Below, in pieces: positions 43,265 through 51,548 of a DNA stretch of 64,000 nucleotides (positions are counted from its first letter, which is position 1; each line of letters opens with the position of its first letter). The notes under the pieces were generated by a model. It was given only the letters and a program-made list of their open reading frames with translations, was not told the origin of the DNA and made no database searches. Source of the DNA: CAIWHR01 sp963734085 (GTDB taxonomy: Bacteria > Pseudomonadota > Gammaproteobacteria > Burkholderiales > Casimicrobiaceae); NCBI GenBank assembly GCA_963734085.1, contig CAVTFT010000020.1, forward strand, positions 1 to 64,000, given 5' to 3'. The position numbers and the translations under genes are program-made.

Positions 43265-43582
43265 ATGGCCGCAGGCGTCGAACCGATTGTCTTCTATCTC
43301 ACCATCTTCGTGCTGGCCGTCTTCGTCGGCTACCACGTCATCTGGAACGTGACGCCGGCGCTGCACACCCCGTTGATGAGTCTCACCAACGCGATCTCCA
43401 GCATCATCCTCGTCGGCGCGATGCTCGCCGCGGGCTCCGAAAGCCTCGATTGGGGCGGCTGGCTCGGCGTGCTTGCCGTGGCGCTCGTGTCGATCAACAC
43501 GTTCGGCGGCTTCCTCGTCACGCAGCGGATGCTCGAGATGTTCAGGAAGAAAGAGCCGAAGCCGGGCGCGAAGAAAGAGTAA
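43265..43582 (+). CDS. pntAB: NAD(P) transhydrogenase subunit alpha, part 2
   Basis: Small membrane subunit of 105 residues with three helices (VFYLTIFVLAVFVGYHVIW, ISSIILVGAMLAAG, WLGVLAVALVSINTFGGFLV). HTPLMSLTNAISSI is the conserved first membrane block. A basic tail (FRKKEPKPGAKKE) follows. It lies 61 bases after pntAA and 13 bases before pntB. Confidence 0.96.
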   Translation: MAAGVEPIVFYLTIFVLAVFVGYHVIWNVTPALHTPLMSLTNAISSIILVGAMLAAGSESLDWGGWLGVLAVALVSINTFGGFLVTQRMLEMFRKKEPKPGAKKE

Positions 43583-43595
43583 GGGCCGGAAAGCC

Positions 43596-45002
43596 ATGAC
43601 CGCCAATCAACTCGCGCTGTGGTATCTCGTCGCCGCGGTGAGCTTCATCCTCGCGCTCAAGGGCCTCTCCTCGCCGCCGTCGGCTCGGCGCGGCAATCTC
43701 TACGGGATGATCGGCATGGCGATCGCCGTGCTGGTCACCCTGGCGCTCATCTACTCGCACAGCAAGAACGTGCTGCCGATCCTGGCCGGGATGGTCGTCG
43801 GCGGCGCGATCGGCGCGATCGTCGCGCGGCGGGTGGAGATGACGCAGATGCCCGAGCTCGTCGCCGCCATGCACTCGCTGGTCGGGCTGGCCGCGGTCTT
43901 CATCGCCATCGCTGCGGTCAACAATCCGGAGGCGATGGGCCTGCATTCGCCGATCACCGGGCTCCACAAGGCCGAGCTCTTCATCGGCACGTTCATCGGC
44001 GCGATCACGTTCTCGGGCTCGATCATCGCATTCGGCAAGCTCGCGGGGCTGGGCAAGCATTTCCGCCCATTCTCCTCCGCGCCCGTCGTGTTTCCGGGCC
44101 AGCACTGGCTCAATCTCGCGATCGGCATCGCGATGATCGCCTTCGGGATCGTCTTCTTCATGGCGGAGCTGGCGCCCTGGCCGCCGTTCATCGTGATGAC
44201 GGCGCTCGCGTTCCTGCTGGGCTTCCTGCTGATCATCCCGATCGGCGGCGCCGATATGCCGGTCGTGATTTCGATGCTCAACAGCTACTCGGGCTGGGCC
44301 GCGGCGGGCATCGGCTTCTCGCTCGACAACCCGATGCTGATCGTCGCCGGATCGCTGGTCGGCAGCTCCGGCGCGATCCTGTCGTACATCATGTGCAAGG
44401 CGATGAACCGCTCGTTCATCAGCGTGATCCTCGGTGGCTTCGGCGGCGAGGTCGCCGCGGTCGCCGACACGGGAGCGAAGACGGTCAAGTCGGGGAGCGC
44501 CGACGACGCCGCATTCATCATGGGCAACGCCGAGACGGTGATCATCGTCCCCGGGTACGGGCTCGCGGTGGCGCGCGCGCAGCACGCAGTCAAGGAGATG
44601 GCGGAGAAACTGCGCGAGAAGGGCGTCAGCGTGAAGTACGCGATTCATCCGGTCGCCGGCCGGATGCCCGGTCACATGAACGTGCTTCTCGCCGAAGCCG
44701 AGGTGCCGTACGACCAGGTGTTCGAAATGGAGGACATCAACGGCGAGTTCGGCACCGCCGACGTCGCGCTGATCCTCGGCGCCAACGACGTCGTGAACCC
44801 GCTCGCCGAGCAGAAGGGCAGTCCGATCTACGGGATGCCGATCCTCGAGGCGTACAAGGCGAAGACGGTCATCGTCAACAAGCGGTCGATGGCCTCGGGC
44901 TACGCCGGTCTCGACAATCCGCTGTTTTACATGGACAAGACGATGATGGTCTTCGGCGACGCGAAGAAGACCGTCGAGGAGCTGGTGAAGGCCATCGAGT
45001 AA
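43596..45002 (+). CDS. pntB: NAD(P) transhydrogenase subunit beta
   Basis: Membrane domain plus NADP(H)-binding domain III of transhydrogenase, 468 residues from the ATG at 43596. About nine helices are followed from about 290 by VIIVPGYGLAVARAQHAVKE, HPVAGRMPGHMNVLLAEA, EDINGEFGTADVALILGANDVVNP and MASGYAGLDNPLF, the NADP-binding signature. With pntAA and pntAB it forms a complete operon that makes NADPH from NADH at the expense of the proton gradient. Confidence 0.97.
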   Translation: MTANQLALWYLVAAVSFILALKGLSSPPSARRGNLYGMIGMAIAVLVTLALIYSHSKNVLPILAGMVVGGAIGAIVARRVEMTQMPELVAAMHSLVGLAAVFIAIAAVNNPEAMGLHSPITGLHKAELFIGTFIGAITFSGSIIAFGKLAGLGKHFRPFSSAPVVFPGQHWLNLAIGIAMIAFGIVFFMAELAPWPPFIVMTALAFLLGFLLIIPIGGADMPVVISMLNSYSGWAAAGIGFSLDNPMLIVAGSLVGSSGAILSYIMCKAMNRSFISVILGGFGGEVAAVADTGAKTVKSGSADDAAFIMGNAETVIIVPGYGLAVARAQHAVKEMAEKLREKGVSVKYAIHPVAGRMPGHMNVLLAEAEVPYDQVFEMEDINGEFGTADVALILGANDVVNPLAEQKGSPIYGMPILEAYKAKTVIVNKRSMASGYAGLDNPLFYMDKTMMVFGDAKKTVEELVKAIE

Positions 45003-45107
45003 CCCTGCGCGACGCCGGTATTCCCGAGTGAAGCAGGTGCCGTCGCGAGTCGGCTAGAATGCGTGCGCAACAGCGCGCCGTGCCCATCGCACCGTTGACG
45101 CCTCGCC

Positions 45108-46343
45108 ATGCCCGGCCCGCTCGCCCATTTGACGATCCTCGATCTCTCCCGCGTGCTCGCGGGGCCGTGGTGCACGCAGCTCCTCGCCGATCTCGGCGCG
45201 ACGGTGATCAAGATCGAGCGTCCCGGCTCCGGAGACGACACGCGCGCGTGGGGTCCGCCGTATCTCAAGGACGCCCACGGCCACGACACCAGCGAAGCTG
45301 CCTACTACCTTTGCTGCAACCGCGGCAAGCTGTCGGTCGCCGTCGACTTCACGATGGCCGAAGGCCAGCGCATCGTCCGTGATCTCGCGCGCGACGCGGA
45401 TGTGCTGGTCGAGAATTTCAAGGTCGGCGGCCTCGCGAAGTACGGACTCGACTATGCGAGCCTCGCGCCGATCAATCCGCGGCTCGTTTATTGTTCGATC
45501 ACCGGCTTCGGCCAGCAGGGCACGTATGCGGATCGTGCCGGCTACGATTTCATCATCCAGGGCATGAGCGGGTTCATGAGCGTCACCGGCGAGCGCGACG
45601 ATCTGCCCGGCGGTGGCCCGCAGAAGGCGGGCGTGGCGATCACCGATCTGATGACCGGGATGTACGCGACGGTGGCAATTCAAGCGGCGCTCGCGGAGCG
45701 TGATCGCACGGGGCGGGGTCAGTGGATCGATACGTGCCTGTTCGATGCGGCCGTCGCGATGATGGCCACGATGTCGCACAACTACCTGATCACCGGCACG
45801 CCGCCCGGGCGGCTCGGCAACGCGCATCAGAACATCGTCCCCTACCAGGTTTTTGCGTGCGCCGATGGGCACCTGATCCTCGCCGTCGGCAACGACAGCC
45901 AGTTCGCGAAGTTCTGCGAAGCCGCGCGGAAACGCGAATGGGCGACCGATCCGCGCTTCGCGAAAAATGCCGATCGCGTGCGCAGCCGCGAGCTGATCGT
46001 GCCGCTTATCGCGGAGGTCATGAAAACGCGCACGCAGCGCCAATGGCTCGATGCGCTGGAGCCGCTCGCGATTCCCTGTGGCCCGATCAACCGGCTCGAT
46101 CAGGTGTTCGCCGATCCGCAGCTCATCGCGCGCGGACTGCGGCACGACCTCCCGCATCCGCTCGCCGGCACCGTCCCGCAGGTGGGAACGCCGATCCGGC
46201 TCGGGGCGACGCCGGCGATGGCCGACCGGCCACCGCCGCTCCTGGGCGAGCATACGGCCGCAGTGCTCCGCGATCGTCTTCATCTCAACGACGACGCGAT
46301 GCGGGCACTCCTGGCGTCGGCCGTGATCCAACTGCGCACATGA
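45108..46343 (+). CDS. CaiB/BaiF family III CoA-transferase
   Basis: Acyl-CoA transferase of 411 residues. LTILDLSRVLAGPWCTQLLADLGATVIKIE opens the family fold. YYLCCNRGKLSVAVDF and DVLVENFKVGGLAKYGLDY are conserved, and the catalytic aspartate is D180 in GVAITDLMTGMYA. The overall pattern resembles succinyl-CoA-dependent dicarboxylate CoA-transferases, but the substrate pair is inferred. A TAGAAT element at 45055-45060 may be its -10 box. It ends 13 bases before the large protease gene, so the two may be co-transcribed. Confidence 0.9.
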   Translation: MPGPLAHLTILDLSRVLAGPWCTQLLADLGATVIKIERPGSGDDTRAWGPPYLKDAHGHDTSEAAYYLCCNRGKLSVAVDFTMAEGQRIVRDLARDADVLVENFKVGGLAKYGLDYASLAPINPRLVYCSITGFGQQGTYADRAGYDFIIQGMSGFMSVTGERDDLPGGGPQKAGVAITDLMTGMYATVAIQAALAERDRTGRGQWIDTCLFDAAVAMMATMSHNYLITGTPPGRLGNAHQNIVPYQVFACADGHLILAVGNDSQFAKFCEAARKREWATDPRFAKNADRVRSRELIVPLIAEVMKTRTQRQWLDALEPLAIPCGPINRLDQVFADPQLIARGLRHDLPHPLAGTVPQVGTPIRLGATPAMADRPPPLLGEHTAAVLRDRLHLNDDAMRALLASAVIQLRT

Positions 46344-46356
46344 ACGGAATAATCGC

Positions 46357-49300
46357 GTGATTGCCCAGGGCCTCACCCGCAAGCCGGTGTTCTGGATCGT
46401 CTATGCGCTGGCGGCGGCTGCCGCGCTCGCGCTCGCGTGGCGGCTCTTCCCGCTCGCGATTCCACTCGTCAACCTCGACATCCGGCTCGCGCGCGACGAT
46501 GCGATCGCGAAGGCGCTGGCCGTTGCGCAAACGCTGAAGCTCGCGCCGGAGGGTGCACGGGCGGCGGCGCGCTTCGCGCACGATCAGGCCGCGCAGAACT
46601 ACATCGAGCTCGAAGGCGGTGGCAAGTCCGCCTTTGCGGCGGTTGTCGCCGGGAACGTCTACGCGCCGTACTGGTGGGACGTGCGGCTGTTCCGACCCGG
46701 GGAAACGACCGAGGCGACGATCCGTTTCCGTCCCGATGGCGCGCGCGACGGCTTCGTGCAACAGCTGCCCGAAAAGTCCGTGCCGGCGGATCCCGCCGGG
46801 CTCGCGCTGTCCGAGAGCGCGGCACGCGCACTCGCCGAAAGCGGTGCGCGTGACGAGTGGGGCGTGAACCTCGCGTCATACCGACTCCTCGAACACACGC
46901 AGCAGGAGCGCACGACCGGCCGCGTAGATCACGCGTTCGTCTACGAGCGCACCGACGGGAGCATCGCGGGCTCGCGCTTTCGGCTGCGCCTCGCCGTCAC
47001 CGGCGATGCGCTCACCGAAGTCACGCACTACGTCTACGTGCCGGAGTCGTTCGACCGGCGGTTTCAGGAGCTGCGCAGCGCCAACAACACGATCGCCGGC
47101 ACCGCGGCGCTCGCGGCGGGCGTCCTCTACGGCATCGGCGGCTGCCTCATCGGCACGCTGTGGCTCCTGCGCCGGCGCGCGCTGCAGTGGCGGCCCGCCG
47201 TCACCGCGGGGTTCATCGTCGGCGGCCTGATGGGCGCGATGATCCTCGCCAACGCACCGGCCGCCTGGTTCGATTTCGACACCGCGCAATCGACGACGAC
47301 GTTCTGGCTGCGGCAGGCCGGCGGCGCGGCGCTGGCGATGCTGGCGGGTGGCCTGGGCTACGGGCTCGTCTTCATGGCGGCGGAGGGGTTGTCGCGGCGC
47401 GCGTTCGCCGACCATCCCCAGCTGTGGCGGCTGTGGTCGCCCGCGGCCGCACCGACGACGGCGGTGCTCGGGCGCACGCTCGGCGGCTATCTGTTCGTGC
47501 CGATCGGCCTTGCGCTGATCATGGCGTTCTACTACGTCACGAACCGCTTTCTCGGATGGTGGCAGCCTTCCGAATCGCTCACCGATCCGAACATCCTCGG
47601 CAGCGCGGTGCCGGCGCTTTCGCCGATCGCGATCTCGCTGCAGGCGGGATTCATGGAGGAATGCCTGTTCCGCGCGATCCCGCTCTCCCTTGCAGCGCTC
47701 ATCGGCGCGCATTACGGGCGGCGCGGCCTGGCGATCGCGATCGCCGTCGTCGTTCAGGCGCTGGTCTTCGGCGGCGCGCACGCGAATTACCCCGGCTTTC
47801 CCTCCTATTCCCGCCTGGTCGAGCTGTTCGTCCCCGCGATGGTATGGGCGCTCATCTTCCTGCGCTTCGGTCTGCTGCCGACGATCCTGCTGCATGCGCT
47901 GTTCGATCTAACGCTGATCTCGATTCCGCTGTTTCTCGTCGACGCGCCCGGCAGCGATCTGCAGCGCGCGCTCGTCATTCTGGCCGGCATCACGCCACTC
48001 GCGATGGTCCTCACGCGGCGATTGGGCGCCGGTGCATGGGGCGAGCTTACCGCTGCGTTGCGCAACGGCGCGTGGGAGCCGCTCATCGCCGGGCCGACCG
48101 ACGCGCGAACCGAGCATCTCACCGCCGCGGCGTCGGGTTTCCGCTGGGTTGCGCCGTTCCAGCGCGCGCTGCCGGTACTTGGATTGATCGGATTCGTCAC
48201 ATGGGTGCTCGTCACGCCCTTCCGCGCCGATGTGCCCGCGTTGCCCGTCACGCGCGGGCAGGCGGTGGCCGCCGCCACCGCCGCGCTCGAAGCGCAGGGC
48301 GTGACACTCGGTTCCGGGTGGCGGCGTGATGCGGTGGTCAAAGTCGCCCCCGGGGACGATTCCACGTGGCTCGGACACAAATTCGTCTTTCGCGAGACCG
48401 GGCGCGACGGTTATGCGAAAGTCATCGGCGGCACGCTTGCGCCGCCGCTGTGGGACGTCCGCTATGCGCGCTTCGAGGGCGAGGTCGCCGATCGTGCCGA
48501 AGAGTGGCACGTGACGATCGACGGCAACGGTGCCGTGCGCCAGGTTCGGCACGTGCTGCCGGAGGAGCGGCCGGGAGCGAAGCTCTCGCGCGATCAAGCA
48601 TTCGCGCGCGCCGAACGCGTGGTGCGCGAGAAGTGGGGCATCGATCCGGCGGCGCTGAAGCCGATCGGAACCGAGGAGAAACAGCGACCGGCGCGGACCG
48701 ACTGGACGTTTACGTTTTCGGATCCGCGGGTCGATGTGGGCAAGGATGGCGTCGCCGCGCTGGGCGTCGTGGTCGCCGGCGACGAGATCGCCGGCTACGG
48801 GCGGTTCGTCGACGTTCCGGAAGCGTGGCAGCGCGCCGAGCGCGAGCGCGACTCGCGGCTCTTGATCGTCAGGATGGTGTTCGTCGGGCTGCTCGGCATT
48901 GCGGGCCTCGCCGCAATCGTGATGGCGGTGGTCGACTGGACGCATGGCCGCCGCGATCGCCGCGCGCTCTACGGGGTCGGCGCGATCATGATCGTGCTGG
49001 GCGCCGCCGGAATCGCGAACGGCTGGCCACTGCAGGCGTACAACTTGAAGACTGCGGAACCGCTGGTTTCACAGGCGGCGATAGGCATTGCGGTGCTGCT
49101 CGCCGGCGTGCTCGTCAGCGCGTTGCTGTTCGGGTTGACGGCTGGGGTCGGCGTGTGGGCGACGACGCGGCAACGACCGCATCCGCTCGCGGTACGGTTG
49201 CCGCGGTGGGTGCTGGCGATCTTCGCCGCTTTGTTCGTCGCCGGGATTCGCGCCGGGCTCGATCGGATCACGCCCGCGTCCGTCCCGTTGTGGCCGAGCT

Positions 49301-49788
49301 ACGGCGTCGAAGCGCTGGCCTCGCCCTGGCTCGGGGCGGCGCTGGCGGGGGCAAGGCTGCTCTCAGCGATCGCCGTCGGGCTGTTCCTGCTCTACGGGCT
49401 CGAACGGTTGACGGCTGGATGGCAGCGGCGCGCGTGGCTCGCTTCCGCGCTCCTCGTCGTCATCGCCGTCGCGACGTCGCTCGCCGGGGCGAACGATGCC
49501 AAGATCGCCGCAGTGGAAGGATTCGCGACGGGTGCAGCCGGCATCGCGGTCGTCTATGGATTGCTGCGTTTCGACTACGCGCTGCTGCCCGCGTACATGG
49601 CGACCGGCGTGGCGCTCGGCTTCGCGGAAAACGGGCTGCGCAAGGGCGACTCCGTGGCGCTCGTCTACGCTGGAATCGCGATTGCCGCCGCTGCACTCGT
49701 GGCGTGGGGCGTCACGCGCTATCTCGACCGCGCGCGCAGCTTTGCGCCTCCCGCCAAGGCCGTGACGGAAGGCGCGCCGGTCACTTGA
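46357..49788 (+). CDS. large CPBP-family intramembrane metalloprotease with duplicated ectodomains
   Basis: 1143-residue multi-helix membrane protein, start GTG 46357. The CPBP/CAAX-protease core spans about 365-540, with EECLFR (434-439), FGGAH (471-475) and HALFD (513-517), which supply the metal-binding and catalytic residues. Outside the core are two related soluble regions, at about 30-240 and 625-855. They share WDVR, a DG turn, an LPE segment, a helix like LSESAARALAESGARDEWG and a closing V-PE-R motif. Each is followed by a group of membrane helices. The substrate is unknown; family members cut prenylated proteins or bacteriocin precursors. The last eight bases overlap the convergent binding-protein gene. 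Confidence 0.85.
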   Translation: MIAQGLTRKPVFWIVYALAAAAALALAWRLFPLAIPLVNLDIRLARDDAIAKALAVAQTLKLAPEGARAAARFAHDQAAQNYIELEGGGKSAFAAVVAGNVYAPYWWDVRLFRPGETTEATIRFRPDGARDGFVQQLPEKSVPADPAGLALSESAARALAESGARDEWGVNLASYRLLEHTQQERTTGRVDHAFVYERTDGSIAGSRFRLRLAVTGDALTEVTHYVYVPESFDRRFQELRSANNTIAGTAALAAGVLYGIGGCLIGTLWLLRRRALQWRPAVTAGFIVGGLMGAMILANAPAAWFDFDTAQSTTTFWLRQAGGAALAMLAGGLGYGLVFMAAEGLSRRAFADHPQLWRLWSPAAAPTTAVLGRTLGGYLFVPIGLALIMAFYYVTNRFLGWWQPSESLTDPNILGSAVPALSPIAISLQAGFMEECLFRAIPLSLAALIGAHYGRRGLAIAIAVVVQALVFGGAHANYPGFPSYSRLVELFVPAMVWALIFLRFGLLPTILLHALFDLTLISIPLFLVDAPGSDLQRALVILAGITPLAMVLTRRLGAGAWGELTAALRNGAWEPLIAGPTDARTEHLTAAASGFRWVAPFQRALPVLGLIGFVTWVLVTPFRADVPALPVTRGQAVAAATAALEAQGVTLGSGWRRDAVVKVAPGDDSTWLGHKFVFRETGRDGYAKVIGGTLAPPLWDVRYARFEGEVADRAEEWHVTIDGNGAVRQVRHVLPEERPGAKLSRDQAFARAERVVREKWGIDPAALKPIGTEEKQRPARTDWTFTFSDPRVDVGKDGVAALGVVVAGDEIAGYGRFVDVPEAWQRAERERDSRLLIVRMVFVGLLGIAGLAAIVMAVVDWTHGRRDRRALYGVGAIMIVLGAAGIANGWPLQAYNLKTAEPLVSQAAIGIAVLLAGVLVSALLFGLTAGVGVWATTRQRPHPLAVRLPRWVLAIFAALFVAGIRAGLDRITPASVPLWPSYGVEALASPWLGAALAGARLLSAIAVGLFLLYGLERLTAGWQRRAWLASALLVVIAVATSLAGANDAKIAAVEGFATGAAGIAVVYGLLRFDYALLPAYMATGVALGFAENGLRKGDSVALVYAGIAIAAAALVAWGVTRYLDRARSFAPPAKAVTEGAPVT

Positions 49789-51370
49789 CCGTCGTCCAGT
49801 AGGGCGTCACGAAATTGTCGGCGCGATGCACGACGGTCACGTTGCTGCGCGACGCCCACGGGATCACTTGCCGGTGCAGCGGGATGTGATTCACTTCGGT
49901 CTTCTGCGCGAGCAGCGCCTCGTGGATGAGGCCCAGTCGATCGTCGGGATCCATGTCGAGCTTGATCTTCGCGGTCAGCGCGTCGAGCTTCGCGTTCGTG
50001 TAGCGGCCGTAGTTGTAGTCGCCGTCGCCCTTGCCGTTGTAGGTCGAGAGGACGGGCTGCAGAATGAAGATCGGGTCGATCGCCGCGCCGCCCCAGCCCA
50101 GCATGTACAGGCTCGTGTCGAACTTCTCGAGCTTGGGAAAGTAGTTGGCGCGCGGCATCGCGTTCACCCTGGTCGCCACGCCGATCTGGCTCCACATCGC
50201 CGCCAGGGCCTGGCAGATCTTCTCGTCGTTGACGTAGCGGTTGTTCGGACAGTCGAGCGTCACCTCGAAGCCGTTGGGATAGCCGGCTTCGGCAAGCAGC
50301 TTCTTCGCTCCCTCGCGATCGAACGGCAGGCGCTTCTCGAGTTCAGGCGCCGAGTACTTCGGCGACGGCAGCATTGCGCCCGTCGGCTTCGCCAGGCCGC
50401 GCATCGTCGAAGTCTTGATCGCCTCGATGTCGATCGCCTGATAGAGCGCCTGCCGCACCCGCCTGTCCTTGAACGGGTTCTTGCCCTTGACGTTCGCATA
50501 CAGGAGCTCGTCGCGGTTCTGGTCCATGCCGATGAACACGACGCGGTTCTCGATGCCTTCGATGACCTTGATGCCGGGCGTCTGCGCGAGGCGCGGCACG
50601 TCCTGCGGCGGCGGATCGTTGACGAGATCGACTTCGCCGGAGATGAGCGCGGCGACGCGCGTCGCGTCGGAGACGATCGGCGTGTAGATGACGTCGTCGA
50701 CATTGCCATCGAACAGCCCGGTCTTGATGCCCCACCAGTTGGGGTTCTTCTTGAGCACCGTCTTCACGTCCGGCTCACGCGACACCAGCATGTAGGGGCC
50801 CGTGCCGTTGGCCTTGTGTGCCGTGATCATGTCTTCGTGGTCCTTGTAGTTCTGCGGCTTCGTGGCGCGATTCTTTTCGCACCAGGCTTTCGACATGATG
50901 TTGATCGTCGCCATGTGCTCGAGCTCGACCGGATTGGGGCCGGTGGTCGTGAATTCGACGGTCAGGTTGTCGATCTTCTTCGGTATCCCGGCGGCCGTCG
51001 AATAGACGCGCAGCTGCGACGTGTCCGCCCGCGCGCGTCCGTAACTGAACACGACGTCGTCCGCGGTGAACGGCGTGCCGTCGTGAAACGTGACGCCGGG
51101 CCGCAGCTTGACGCGCCACGTCGTCGGATTGACCTGCGTCCACGACACGGCAAGCGACGGCCGCAGGCCGAGCTCCTTGTCGCGGTCGACGAGGAACTCG
51201 TAGACCAGGCTGGTGATGTTGTTGGTGAGGATTTCGTTTTGCGAATGCGGGTCGGTCGTCTGCGGGTCGCCGCGACCGGCCCAGCGCAACGTCGTCGCGC
51301 CGGCATCGGCAACGGCAATCGCGAGCGCAGCGGCGGTGAGCAGCGTCGCGGTGCGGAGGAAGGCAGTCAT
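49781..51370 (-). CDS. ABC transporter substrate-binding protein, family 5 (peptide/nickel type)
   Basis: Periplasmic binding protein of 529 residues, ATG at 51370 with AGGAGA six bases upstream. The signal peptide is LRTATLLTAAALAIAVADAGA. SBP_bac_5 features are LRWAGRGDPQTTDPHSQNEI, LRPSLAVSWTQVNPTTWRVKLRPGVTFHDG, NGTGPYMLVSREPD and RVRQALYQAIDIEAI. No permease or ATPase genes are adjacent, so the partners must lie elsewhere. The ligand is probably an oligopeptide or similar; not resolvable. Confidence 0.92.
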   Translation of the reverse strand: MTAFLRTATLLTAAALAIAVADAGATTLRWAGRGDPQTTDPHSQNEILTNNITSLVYEFLVDRDKELGLRPSLAVSWTQVNPTTWRVKLRPGVTFHDGTPFTADDVVFSYGRARADTSQLRVYSTAAGIPKKIDNLTVEFTTTGPNPVELEHMATINIMSKAWCEKNRATKPQNYKDHEDMITAHKANGTGPYMLVSREPDVKTVLKKNPNWWGIKTGLFDGNVDDVIYTPIVSDATRVAALISGEVDLVNDPPPQDVPRLAQTPGIKVIEGIENRVVFIGMDQNRDELLYANVKGKNPFKDRRVRQALYQAIDIEAIKTSTMRGLAKPTGAMLPSPKYSAPELEKRLPFDREGAKKLLAEAGYPNGFEVTLDCPNNRYVNDEKICQALAAMWSQIGVATRVNAMPRANYFPKLEKFDTSLYMLGWGGAAIDPIFILQPVLSTYNGKGDGDYNYGRYTNAKLDALTAKIKLDMDPDDRLGLIHEALLAQKTEVNHIPLHRQVIPWASRSNVTVVHRADNFVTPYWTTVK

Positions 51371-51483
51371 GGGAATCTCCTCGCCAAGGTATGCGCCGGG
51401 TCTCGTGCCGGCGCCCGGCGAATGGGCGCGATCATAACTCCCGCGCGACCCACGCGGTAAAATCGCGCCGCCTATTAGTGCAC

Positions 51484-51542
51484 CCTTGGCGCTGCGCGCC
51501 TTCCCTCCGAGAGGGAGCAATTCGCGCTCGGGGCGGCCCTTC
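51484..51542 (-). repeat. REP-like GC-rich repeat, copy 3 (5' flank of the helicase gene)
   Basis: Read on the minus strand this 59-bp stretch starts AAGGGCCGCCCCGAGCGCGA and continues with a CCCTCTCGGAGGG hairpin. It aligns closely with the first half of the copy inside the helicase gene. It sits between the binding-protein gene and the helicase ATG at 51549, in opposite orientation to the internal copy. Confidence 0.65.
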
Positions 51543-51548
51543 GCGCTC

